This document shows, piece after piece, positions 16,201 through 22,322 of a stretch of DNA of 22,322 bases. Below the pieces are notes generated by a model. The model searched no databases. It was not told the DNA's origin and was given only the letters and a program-made list of their open reading frames with translations. This stretch comes from Oxalobacter sp. (GTDB taxonomy: Bacteria > Pseudomonadota > Gammaproteobacteria > Burkholderiales > Burkholderiaceae_D), in NCBI GenBank assembly GCA_012512465.1, contig JAAZED010000229.1, positions 1-22,322 on the forward strand, in the 5' to 3' direction. Every line of letters begins with the position of its first letter. Position 1 is the first letter of the stretch. A program made the translations under genes and the position numbers.

Positions 16201-17433
16201 AAGATATTTCGTCATCTGGATCAGTGTTCCCAGATCCAGTTCATCCGTTGTGATTTCCGTGCTTGCCGGTTTGCCGTCGGTGGCTGGCATATGCCTTTCC
16301 GAAAAGTCGAGACTTTCCATTCGGATGCCGTCAGCCGTTTCCAGAAAAATGTCGCTGAGCGCAACCGTATGCGGACGATCCCCCAAAGAAAGATTATCAC
16401 TGACAGCGCTGGCATCAAACAGTTCCTTGGCCGAGAGTCGCCCGGAAATATGAACCAGGTCCAGCACCGGCAAATGCGGTTCAAACTGGAATATCACATC
16501 CTTCAGATCGATATCCACTGTCAGGTCAGCAATCCTGGCATGATCAAATGTCATCCAGGCATTAACCGCCCCGGCCCCCCTCTTCAAGCCATAGGGAAAA
16601 TCAACATAGGGTTTCCAGGGGTCCAGTTCTGCCGCAGGCAACGCCACATACAGATTACCTTTCCATGCAGACGTATCCGATATGCGCTCGGCAAACATCG
16701 GATGGACAAAATCCGCCCTGATATCAATTTCACCGGACTGTGTAATACTGGAATGCGCAATAAAACGCATGCGGTGCTGCCGCCCGTCATTAACGAGAAT
16801 AAAATTCAGGTCCTTCAGCGCCAGTTCCGGCGCATCCCGCATTTCATCAAGCCAGCGAATCGTCCCGTCACGGATGGTAATCTTGTCCTGCACCAGGACC
16901 CAGTCCATGCCGCCGCCCTTTTTCCGGGTACTCGTGTCAGCAGGCAATCCGGCAACAAAGAGATTCCCCGACTTATCGCGGCGGATATCGAGTTCAGGCC
17001 GGTTGATCTCAAGCTGGGCCAGGCGAAGGTCAAAAACGAAAAAGGACCACCAGGAAATTTCGGCCGTTACCTGGGGCAATTGCAATGCCGGATTGCCTTC
17101 CGGATCATGAATCACCAGCTCGTTGAGTTTCAAAAGCGGGTGGAAACCATACCATGACGCATCAATGCGGGAAATGGTGACCTGGCGGCCAAATCCGTCA
17201 CTGAGCATTTTCTCTACATTGGGCTTGTACTGGCTGATCTGTGGCAGAACAATATAACGGACAGAAAGAAAAATCGCGCAAAAAACCAGATAGCCGGCGA
17301 ACCCGATTCTGAGGGCAATCCGGGCAAGGCGCATCAACCGGGAATCCGGGTTTCCCCTGATGTTGCGCAGCTGCGCTTTCCCCTTTTGCCAGGCATTCAG
17401 GAGTTTTTGCATTCGGGGTGATTCTGTCAGCAT
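13255..17433 (-). CDS. yhdP: YhdP family AsmA-like envelope protein (TIGR02099)
   Basis: A very large protein, about 1390 residues, against about 1266 in E. coli. One membrane anchor lies near the N-terminus (I-A-L-R-I-G-F-A-G-Y-L-V-F-C-A-I-F-L-S-V). The rest is long beta-rich AsmA-like repeats that should lie in the periplasm, ending in a stretch typical of the family (M-A-K-L-L-G-V-L-S-M-Q-S-L-P-R-R-L). In E. coli YhdP, with TamB and YdbH, moves phospholipids to the outer membrane. The start is uncertain. ATG at 17433 or 17412 gives a short basic N-terminus before the anchor. ATG at 17508 has the only Shine-Dalgarno-like sequence (GAGG, only 3 bases away) but would leave just 45 bases to glnE and add a hydrophobic tail without family support. 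Overlaps the nitrilase start. Confidence 0.92.
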   Translation of the reverse strand: MLTESPRMQKLLNAWQKGKAQLRNIRGNPDSRLMRLARIALRIGFAGYLVFCAIFLSVRYIVLPQISQYKPNVEKMLSDGFGRQVTISRIDASWYGFHPLLKLNELVIHDPEGNPALQLPQVTAEISWWSFFVFDLRLAQLEINRPELDIRRDKSGNLFVAGLPADTSTRKKGGGMDWVLVQDKITIRDGTIRWLDEMRDAPELALKDLNFILVNDGRQHRMRFIAHSSITQSGEIDIRADFVHPMFAERISDTSAWKGNLYVALPAAELDPWKPYVDFPYGLKRGAGAVNAWMTFDHARIADLTVDIDLKDVIFQFEPHLPVLDLVHISGRLSAKELFDASAVSDNLSLGDRPHTVALSDIFLETADGIRMESLDFSERHMPATDGKPASTEITTDELDLGTLIQMTKYLPLSAEQRKMLNDFSPSGELNHFTIRWEGQYPDLVSYQLNGKFKNLSMNAVAARSARAATAKTPAQAAIPAIPGFKNLTGGISANEYGGSLELDSDAATLNMPSYFPKSSWNFDALKLLANWSFATRDEFIFVIEKMDFSLDGISVSLFGRHVKPTGEDEKSAPGKIDMTATVKSIDMTNVRNYVPLQTKEVLRTWLTKAFEEGTASNITVHLKGDLAEFPFAGAAKAPGSEFSVRMDVSNVRLNHAPTMLTREGKLMWQPIDKINGWLTIKGGEIVIHADNAILSGAMLSNVNVVIPDMLAEDASLNITGNANGELQDFIRFVNASPVNDVIGGLTEESKTMGKTSLLLKMQMPLSNMANSKVQGTVQFADNEIHLFPDLPVLTAVRGKVHFSDKGFELNGVNAQFLGGNVSITGGTKDGRSQVNASGTLTADGLRRNYPGGSMGKMMRRLSGSMPYTLSIAQKAGSQGGGYPDIVLESGMNGLGIDLPAPLGKKASETRQLRVTANAIASMGKARRDEIRIAYGSGAAAHYERQKTDKIWQLVRGGLGINMKPVLHPGVSLNLKMPSLDMNVWQESLDALFADDGKGKGASKGGADIGKYVEPQQFFIQVDELSAMEFKLSNAVITGSRQAGRWQADVDANELKGQLIWTEPTGKQATGKLTGRFATLAIPRSSPEKIEDIIKRDSVRQIPALDLVVDNFTLFDIKLGRIELVANNTVGPTGREWRINRLSVSNPDARLQSTGNWVVDHSGAQHTRMNYDLDIVNAGKLLDRFGYKGILSGGKGKMHGDISWAGLPYSLDIPSLSGKIDLNVGKGQFLKVDPGMAKLLGVLSMQSLPRRLTLDFRDVFSDGFAFDEIVAKAEITKGVARTENLTMKGVQATVLMDGSVDIARETQNLHVAVLPEINAGAASLAYSVINPAIGVGTFLAQLFLKDPLSKTFTFEYQITGSWAEPNIQKIESKDSRAKKFMDAIKPENKDEI

Positions 17434-17484
17434 GAATAAAAAGTCTGTGGTTAAGCGTAAAATTAGGGCCAAACAGGTTATTTT

Positions 17485-17499
17485 CCTGCATGATGCAGG
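17485..17499. repeat. 15-bp perfect palindrome in the yhdP-glnE divergent region
   Basis: CCTGCAT-G-ATGCAGG is a 7+1+7 inverted repeat lying between the likely starts of yhdP (17433) and glnE (17554). The one-base centre suits a protein-binding operator better than an RNA hairpin, although a 5-bp stem with a 5-base loop is possible. No clear promoter elements were found on either side. Confidence 0.5.
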
Positions 17500-17553
17500 G
17501 GGATACATTTTCCTCTGTTTTTGCTGAAACCTTTATTTTTCCGGTTCAACAAT

Positions 17554-20292
17554 ATGATTCCATCCCTGTTACCCTCAGAAGCCGCTTCGAGATTTTACAT
17601 GCACTGGGTGAATGCCGACCAGCCTGTACGGCAAAAACAGGTCGAATTGCTTTCACAGCATAACCTTTCCACGCTCGATTTCACGGCATTGTTACAAAAT
17701 GAAACCTCATCAGGCTTTACGCTGGCCCGCGCCATGCGACGCTTGAGAAACCTTGTTATTGCCAGCCTGATATATCGCGATCTTGGCGGGAAAGCCGACC
17801 TTGATGAAGTCGTCAGCACCATGACCGCTTTTGCAGAATTTGCCATTCGCACGCAGACAAGGGCATTAACAGAAGAAATGATAGCGGCACACGGCACGCC
17901 AATGAGTGCCACCTCTGACGAAGAACAGGAACTGATTGTGCTGGGAATGGGCAAGCTGGGCGGAGGAGAGCTGAACGTTTCTTCTGATGTGGATCTCATC
18001 TTTGTTTATCCTGAAAACGGAGACACCCACCCGTCAGAACCCGGGCAAAGACCGCTTTCCAACCAGGAATTTTTTACCCGTCTGGGGAAACGGCTGATCA
18101 ATGCACTTTCTGAAATCAGTGAGGATGGTTTTGTTTTTCGTGTGGATATGGCATTGCGTCCAAATGGGACCTCCGGCCCGCTTGTCAGCAGCATTAACGC
18201 CGTTGAACAATACCTGATTGTCCAGGGACGGGAATGGGAACGCTATGCCTGGATCAAGGCTCGTCCTCTTACCGGACGTAAAAAAGACATTGCCGCCCTG
18301 GAAAGCATCGTACTGCCTTTCGTCTACCGGCGTTATCTGGATTATGGCGTGATTGATGCCATCCGCACCATGCACCACCAGATTCGCGCCGAAGTGCTTC
18401 GCCAGGAAAAAATGCACCCGGAACGCAACAATAATGTCAAACTCGGGCGGGGCGGCATTCGTGAAATCGAATTTCTGACGCAGATGTTCCAGCTGATTCG
18501 TGGTGGACGGGATGTTTCCCTGCGTAATCGCTCTACCCGGGAAATTCTGCATATCCTGGTTGGTAAACGACAGATAGGGCAGGATATTTCAGACCAGCTT
18601 TTAGATTCCTACACCTTCCTGCGCAACCTGGAACACCGCCTGCAATATCTGGATGATGCGCAAACCCATGTGCTTCCCGCCAACCTGGACGACAAAACGC
18701 TTGTTGCCAACATGATGGGTTACACCCGTTCGGAAAATCTCCTGCAGGAGCTGCAGAAACATCGCGCATTTGTTGCCGCACAATTTGATGAGATTTTCAG
18801 CGACAAGTCAGCTGTTGCGCCGGAAGCATCCCAAACCGTGCTGTACCAGCCCATCCTGATCAACCAGGAAGAAAACGAGCAACTTGCCGCCATCGAAGCC
18901 AAGCTCGGGCCGCTGGGCTTCACAGAAACCCGGCCTGCCGCGCAGCGCATCCTGGCACTCTGGAAGGCAAACCGTATCCAGTCACTGTCCGACAACAGCC
19001 GCAACCGCCTGATGTCACTCATTAACCTGGTTCTCCCCCAGATCGCAAACACTTGTGCCAATCCCCTGCTGTCACTTTCCCGGCTGCTGGATTTTTTTGA
19101 ATCCATTGCCCGTCGTTCAGCCTATCTTTCGCTGCTGACGGAATACCCGGCAACGCTGGGGCGACTGATTCGCATGATGGATGCCAGTGACTGGGCCGCC
19201 CAATACCTGACGCGGCATCCGATTCTCCTGGACGAACTGCTGGATGTGAGAACCCTGCTTGCGCCACCGGACTGGCCAGGCTTTACGGCAGAACTTGATA
19301 ACCAGTTGGCCATCGAACGTGGCGATACGGAACGCCAGATGGATTTTTTGCGGGACATGCATCATGCCCAGCTTTTCCGGCTGCTGGCACAGGATCTGGA
19401 AGGTGTGCTGACAGTAGAACATCTGGCTGACCACCTTTCCAAATTGGCAGACATCATCATTGAGGCAACCATCCGGGAAGCCTGGCTTGCCATGCCCAAC
19501 CCTCACACCGATACCCCCCGTTTTGCCGTCATCGCCTACGGGAAACTGGGCGGCAAGGAACTCGGCTATGCGTCCGATCTTGACCTGATCTTTCTTTATG
19601 AAGACGATCATGCCGACGCCCCCATGTTGTACGCCAGGCTGGCACAGCGCTTCATCACCTGGATGACAAGTCCCACATCGGCCGGCCGGCTTTTTGATGT
19701 GGATATTGCCCTGCGCCCGGATGGCGCCAGTGGCCTGATGGTATCGAGCCTCGCTTCTTTTGAAAAATACCAGAAAGCCTCCGCCTGGACATGGGAACAC
19801 CAGGCATTGACGCGGGCCCGTTTTTGCGCAGGCGATGAAAGCATCGGCGAACGGTTTGAGGCCATCCGCAATGACATTTTAAGACAGCCGCGTGATGCGG
19901 CATCCGTGCAGCATGATGTCTTTTCCATCCGGCAGAAAATGCATGATGCCCACCCGAACCGATCCGCGCTTTTTGACCTCAAGCATGATACCGGCGGCAT
20001 GATCGACATTGAATTTGCTGTCCAGTATCTGGTATTGATGCACGCAAAAACCTGGCCGGAATTAACCGGCAATATTGGCAACATCGCCCTTTTGGTACTG
20101 TGTGAAAAAATCGGGCTGATTCCGGCAGGGCTGGGACAGGCTGTTGCGGATATTTATCGCAATTTCCGCCGGCGCCAGCACCAGATCAGGATGCAGGGAG
20201 CAGAGTTCTCGCGCGTTGCCCCTGAAATGGTCGAAGAGGAAATTGCGAAAGTCAGGGAATTATGGGATACCGTTTTTTCGGTAAAGGGGTAA
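17554..20292 (+). CDS. glnE: Bifunctional glutamine synthetase adenylyltransferase/deadenylase
   Basis: Adenylylates and deadenylylates glutamine synthetase in response to PII, tuning nitrogen assimilation. The duplicated nucleotidyltransferase signature is clear. The first copy, G-M-G-K-L-G-G-G-E-L-N-V-S-S-D-V-D-L-I-F, has D145 and D147 and belongs to the deadenylylase (AR) half. The second, A-Y-G-K-L-G-G-K-E-L-G-Y-A-S-D-L-D-L-I-F, has D675 and D677 and belongs to the adenylyltransferase half. Each is followed by its PII-signalling-type partner motif (R-P-N-G-T-S-G and R-P-D-G-A-S-G). The 912 residues are close to the E. coli length of 946. The ATG at 17554 (M-I-P-S-L-L-P-S-E-A) is preferred; a TTG at 17521 would add 11 residues; neither has a clear ribosome-binding site. 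Divergent from yhdP, convergent with gpsA with a 4-base gap. Confidence 0.96.
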   Translation: MIPSLLPSEAASRFYMHWVNADQPVRQKQVELLSQHNLSTLDFTALLQNETSSGFTLARAMRRLRNLVIASLIYRDLGGKADLDEVVSTMTAFAEFAIRTQTRALTEEMIAAHGTPMSATSDEEQELIVLGMGKLGGGELNVSSDVDLIFVYPENGDTHPSEPGQRPLSNQEFFTRLGKRLINALSEISEDGFVFRVDMALRPNGTSGPLVSSINAVEQYLIVQGREWERYAWIKARPLTGRKKDIAALESIVLPFVYRRYLDYGVIDAIRTMHHQIRAEVLRQEKMHPERNNNVKLGRGGIREIEFLTQMFQLIRGGRDVSLRNRSTREILHILVGKRQIGQDISDQLLDSYTFLRNLEHRLQYLDDAQTHVLPANLDDKTLVANMMGYTRSENLLQELQKHRAFVAAQFDEIFSDKSAVAPEASQTVLYQPILINQEENEQLAAIEAKLGPLGFTETRPAAQRILALWKANRIQSLSDNSRNRLMSLINLVLPQIANTCANPLLSLSRLLDFFESIARRSAYLSLLTEYPATLGRLIRMMDASDWAAQYLTRHPILLDELLDVRTLLAPPDWPGFTAELDNQLAIERGDTERQMDFLRDMHHAQLFRLLAQDLEGVLTVEHLADHLSKLADIIIEATIREAWLAMPNPHTDTPRFAVIAYGKLGGKELGYASDLDLIFLYEDDHADAPMLYARLAQRFITWMTSPTSAGRLFDVDIALRPDGASGLMVSSLASFEKYQKASAWTWEHQALTRARFCAGDESIGERFEAIRNDILRQPRDAASVQHDVFSIRQKMHDAHPNRSALFDLKHDTGGMIDIEFAVQYLVLMHAKTWPELTGNIGNIALLVLCEKIGLIPAGLGQAVADIYRNFRRRQHQIRMQGAEFSRVAPEMVEEEIAKVRELWDTVFSVKG

Positions 20293-20296
20293 AAAC

Positions 20297-21316
20297 TCAA
20301 ACGGGTTTTCCATAGGCATGATCCGCTTCATTGCGCGCATCCCGCGCAAGCAGCCGGGCAAGCATTTCTCTCGGTGAAATTCCGTCAAAAAGCACCCCGG
20401 CGACCGCATTGGCAATCGGCATTTCCACCTGATGTTCTTTTGCCAGCGTTCTGACTGCCTGCGCACAGCGCACCCCCTCAGCAACATGCCCCAGCTCAGC
20501 CACAATGACATCCAGTGACATCCCTTTTGCCAGGGCAAGCCCGACCTGGCGATTACGGGATAAATCGCCGGTGCATGTCAGAATCAGGTCTCCCATTCCG
20601 GTCAATCCCATAAAGGTTTCCTGTCTCCCCCCCAGCGCTATTCCCAGCCGGGTGATTTCAGCCAGTCCGCGCGTCATCAGCGCTGCCCGCGCATTGGTTC
20701 CCAATCCCATACCATCCGACAGGCCGGTCGCAATCGCCAGGATATTCTTGATTGCGCCCCCCACTTCAACACCGGTCACATCATCGCTGGAATATATCCG
20801 CATATTGCCAAAATTAGCCGTCTCGATCACTTGCTGTTGCAGCAGAGATGAATCCGATGCGATGGTCAGCGCACAGGGGAGCCCTGCCGCCACTTCCTGC
20901 GCAAACGACGGACCGGACAGCACGCCCCGGCTGACGCTGTCTGGAATAATCTCGAAGACAACCTGATGCGGCAGGCGTCCTGTATTTTCTTCAAAGCCCT
21001 TGCATAACCAGACGAGATTGGGAATCGAAAAACGTTTCAGGTTTTCCGTGACCGGACGCAATCCCGCAACAGACGTTGCAACAAAAAGCAACGAATTTTT
21101 ATCCTGAATATGATCCAGTGCCGCTTCAAAAACCGCAGTAAGCCGAAGTTGCTCAGGTAATTTGAATCCGGGGAGCGCGGCTTTGTTTTCACGGGATTTT
21201 TCTGCCGCATGAATAATGTCAGCATTTCTGTCCCACACCATAACCGGATGGCGCTCAGCGAGCGCAATCGACAATGCAGTACCCCAGGCACCGGCACCAA
21301 GAACCGTAATATTCAT
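20297..21316 (-). CDS. gpsA: Glycerol-3-phosphate dehydrogenase [NAD(P)+]
   Basis: Reduces dihydroxyacetone phosphate to sn-glycerol 3-phosphate, the backbone of phospholipids. The 339-residue protein begins with the Rossmann motif G-A-G-A-W-G (7-12) and has the signatures L-S-G-P-S-F-A-Q-E-V, G-A-I-K-N-I-L-A-I-A (catalytic Lys) and G-L-T-G-M-G-D-L-I-L-T-C. A GAGGGTGAC ribosome-binding region lies just upstream of the ATG. Third gene of secB-SH3-gpsA; the secB-gpsA association is also found in E. coli. The stop lies 4 bases from the glnE stop on the other strand. Confidence 0.97.
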   Translation of the reverse strand: MNITVLGAGAWGTALSIALAERHPVMVWDRNADIIHAAEKSRENKAALPGFKLPEQLRLTAVFEAALDHIQDKNSLLFVATSVAGLRPVTENLKRFSIPNLVWLCKGFEENTGRLPHQVVFEIIPDSVSRGVLSGPSFAQEVAAGLPCALTIASDSSLLQQQVIETANFGNMRIYSSDDVTGVEVGGAIKNILAIATGLSDGMGLGTNARAALMTRGLAEITRLGIALGGRQETFMGLTGMGDLILTCTGDLSRNRQVGLALAKGMSLDVIVAELGHVAEGVRCAQAVRTLAKEHQVEMPIANAVAGVLFDGISPREMLARLLARDARNEADHAYGKPV

Positions 21317-21352
21317 GTGTTGTCACCCTCGAAAACGGGGCAAAAGAAACGA

Positions 21353-21805
21353 TTACACACCCCAGACATCACTGACCCGGACAAACCCCGCCTGTCCATC
21401 CTGATGCGATATATGTATCCAGCCAGCCTGCACTGGCTTGACCACCTCCAGAATGACATTTTTTTTCGCCTGAAAAACAACCGGTGACGCGGTATCCGGT
21501 GATTCATGTATCCGCGCCAGATCCGTTTTTACCGCAATATACCGCTTTTGCCCCAGTGCCTTTGACTCAACCCATGCCATGTCCCCGGAAACATCACGTA
21601 TCTTGGTCCAGCTTTCGTAAGTCAGCAACACTTCGAGCGGCATATGCGCAGGCGCAATAAAAAGCCTGATGCCATTATAGCTTGGCGCGTCGTACAAAAC
21701 AGCAGGCTCATCACCAATCGCACCAAAATCAAAGGCATGCACACTGCCTGCTGAAAACATCAGTAACAAGCCCAGTGCAAGCCCTGATCTTATCAAACGC
21801 GTCAT
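21353..21805 (-). CDS. Exported SH3-domain protein
   Basis: A 150-residue protein with a clear Sec signal peptide: M-T-R-L-I-R, then L-A-L-G-L-L-L-M-F, then cleavage expected after V-H-A (about residue 24). The mature part contains two SH3b-like halves, about residues 33-87 (A-V-L-Y-D-A-P-S ... W-V-E) and 90-148 (I-A-V-K-T-D-L-A-R-I-H-E-S-P ... G-F-V-R-V-S-D-V-W-G-V). Such proteins are periplasmic and often contact peptidoglycan, but no catalytic domain is present and the function is unknown. Its ATG overlaps the secB stop by one base (TAATG), so it is translationally coupled to secB. gpsA follows 36 bases downstream. Confidence 0.85.
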   Translation of the reverse strand: MTRLIRSGLALGLLLMFSAGSVHAFDFGAIGDEPAVLYDAPSYNGIRLFIAPAHMPLEVLLTYESWTKIRDVSGDMAWVESKALGQKRYIAVKTDLARIHESPDTASPVVFQAKKNVILEVVKPVQAGWIHISHQDGQAGFVRVSDVWGV

Positions 21806-22296
21806 TACTGCACTGGCGTTTCGCTGCCATTGGCGGCAACCTGCTGCGTTGCCTGTTCCTGCTGGACACGTTCACGGAAATAGGCTTCAAAATTGATTTC
21901 AACCAGGTGAACCGGCGGGAAACCAGAACGGAGCACAATATCAGCCACATTGGCGCGCAGGTACGGATAGACAATGCTTGCGCAGGTAATGTAAAGCACC
22001 TGATCAAGCGTCTCTTTTGGCAGGTTGCGCACCTCAAAGATACCAGCCTGTTTGGCTTCAATCAGGTAAGCCGTTTTGTCACCGACCTTTGCTGTCAGGG
22101 TAACCGTGACGGTTGTTTCATACGTCGTTTCTGCCAGTGCGTCCACGCCGACATTGACCGTGATCTGCAGATCCGGCATTTTCTGCTCGAGAAAGATAGC
22201 CGGTGAATTGGGCTGTTCAAGTGAAAGATCTTTCAGGTAAATCGTCTGGAGCTGGAATATGGGTTGGGACGTTTCAGCAGTGGTTTCAGAAGACAT
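21805..22296 (-). CDS. secB: Protein-export chaperone SecB
   Basis: A cytosolic homotetrameric chaperone that keeps preproteins unfolded and hands them to SecA. The 163-residue sequence has the SecB core: F-Q-L-Q-T-I-Y-L-K-D-L-S-L-E-Q-P-N-S-P near the N-terminus, Y-L-I-E-A-K-Q-A-G-I-F, and Y-L-R-A-N-V-A-D-I-V-L-R-S-G-F-P-P-V-H-L-V-E-I-N-F. The tail after that is variable and Gln-rich, as is usual. A GGAG ribosome-binding site (22308-22305) lies 8 bases before the ATG. First gene of the minus-strand secB-SH3-gpsA group; in many proteobacteria grxC lies upstream, which would be beyond the right edge. Confidence 0.97.
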   Translation of the reverse strand: MSSETTAETSQPIFQLQTIYLKDLSLEQPNSPAIFLEQKMPDLQITVNVGVDALAETTYETTVTVTLTAKVGDKTAYLIEAKQAGIFEVRNLPKETLDQVLYITCASIVYPYLRANVADIVLRSGFPPVHLVEINFEAYFRERVQQEQATQQVAANGSETPVQ

Positions 22297-22322
22297 ATCA
22301 GTGGCTCCGGTTGGTTATAAAT

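Noticed and set aside
13481..17157. Several plus-strand open frames of 60-290 codons opposite yhdP
   Set aside because: They lack domain motifs and lie antisense to a continuous, family-recognisable 1390-codon gene; they are frame shadows.

Overview
The window is a dense stretch of chromosome from what looks like a betaproteobacterium of the order Burkholderiales. Moderate GC (roughly half), the RsgA/ArgF/SecB sequence style, the block glnE / yhdP / nitrilase / tldD / aroG, and secB followed by gpsA all point to Oxalobacteraceae, possibly Oxalobacter itself. That placement is inference from recalled sequence similarity, not a database search. No mobile element, CRISPR array, tRNA or rRNA was seen. 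Almost every gene is a recognisable housekeeping or metabolic gene.

Layout. (1) 1-1222, plus: the C-terminal end of an M48 (Ste24-type) membrane protease, then rsgA overlapping it by 4 bases. (2) 1280-3677, plus: a good promoter, argF, argG and a strong intrinsic terminator, together the last two-thirds of the ornithine-to-arginine route up to argininosuccinate. (3) 3702-6927, plus: a promoter followed by four tightly packed genes, mtnP, a FucA-type class II aldolase, apt and mtnA. Together these recycle 5'-methylthioadenosine: adenine goes to AMP, and the sugar probably goes to dihydroxyacetone phosphate plus methylthioacetaldehyde (the DHAP shunt) instead of through the oxygen-dependent methionine salvage pathway. 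(4) 6950-7990, minus: murB with a TATAAT box almost touching its start codon. (5) 8079-9460, plus: yajQ and a HAD phosphatase. (6) 9493-17433, minus: yhdP, nitrilase, terminator, tldD, then aroG with its own promoter and leader. (7) 17554-20292, plus: glnE, divergent from yhdP. (8) 20297-22296, minus: secB, an exported SH3-domain protein and gpsA.

The most interesting element is in the 240 bases between tldD and aroG (minus strand). A promoter there drives a 27-codon leader peptide in which 8 of 9 consecutive residues (6-14) are Trp, Phe or Tyr. It is followed by a 9-bp GC-rich hairpin with a run of seven T, just upstream of the DAHP synthase gene. Segments that can form a pause hairpin, an antiterminator and the terminator are all present and mutually exclusive. 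This is the architecture of a ribosome-mediated transcription attenuator sensing all three aromatic amino acids at the first step of the shikimate pathway. The textbook E. coli aroG is instead controlled by the TyrR repressor.

What cannot be settled from sequence alone: the exact start codons of yhdP, glnE and argF; the substrate of the nitrilase and of the HAD phosphatase; and whether the attenuator has been described before.
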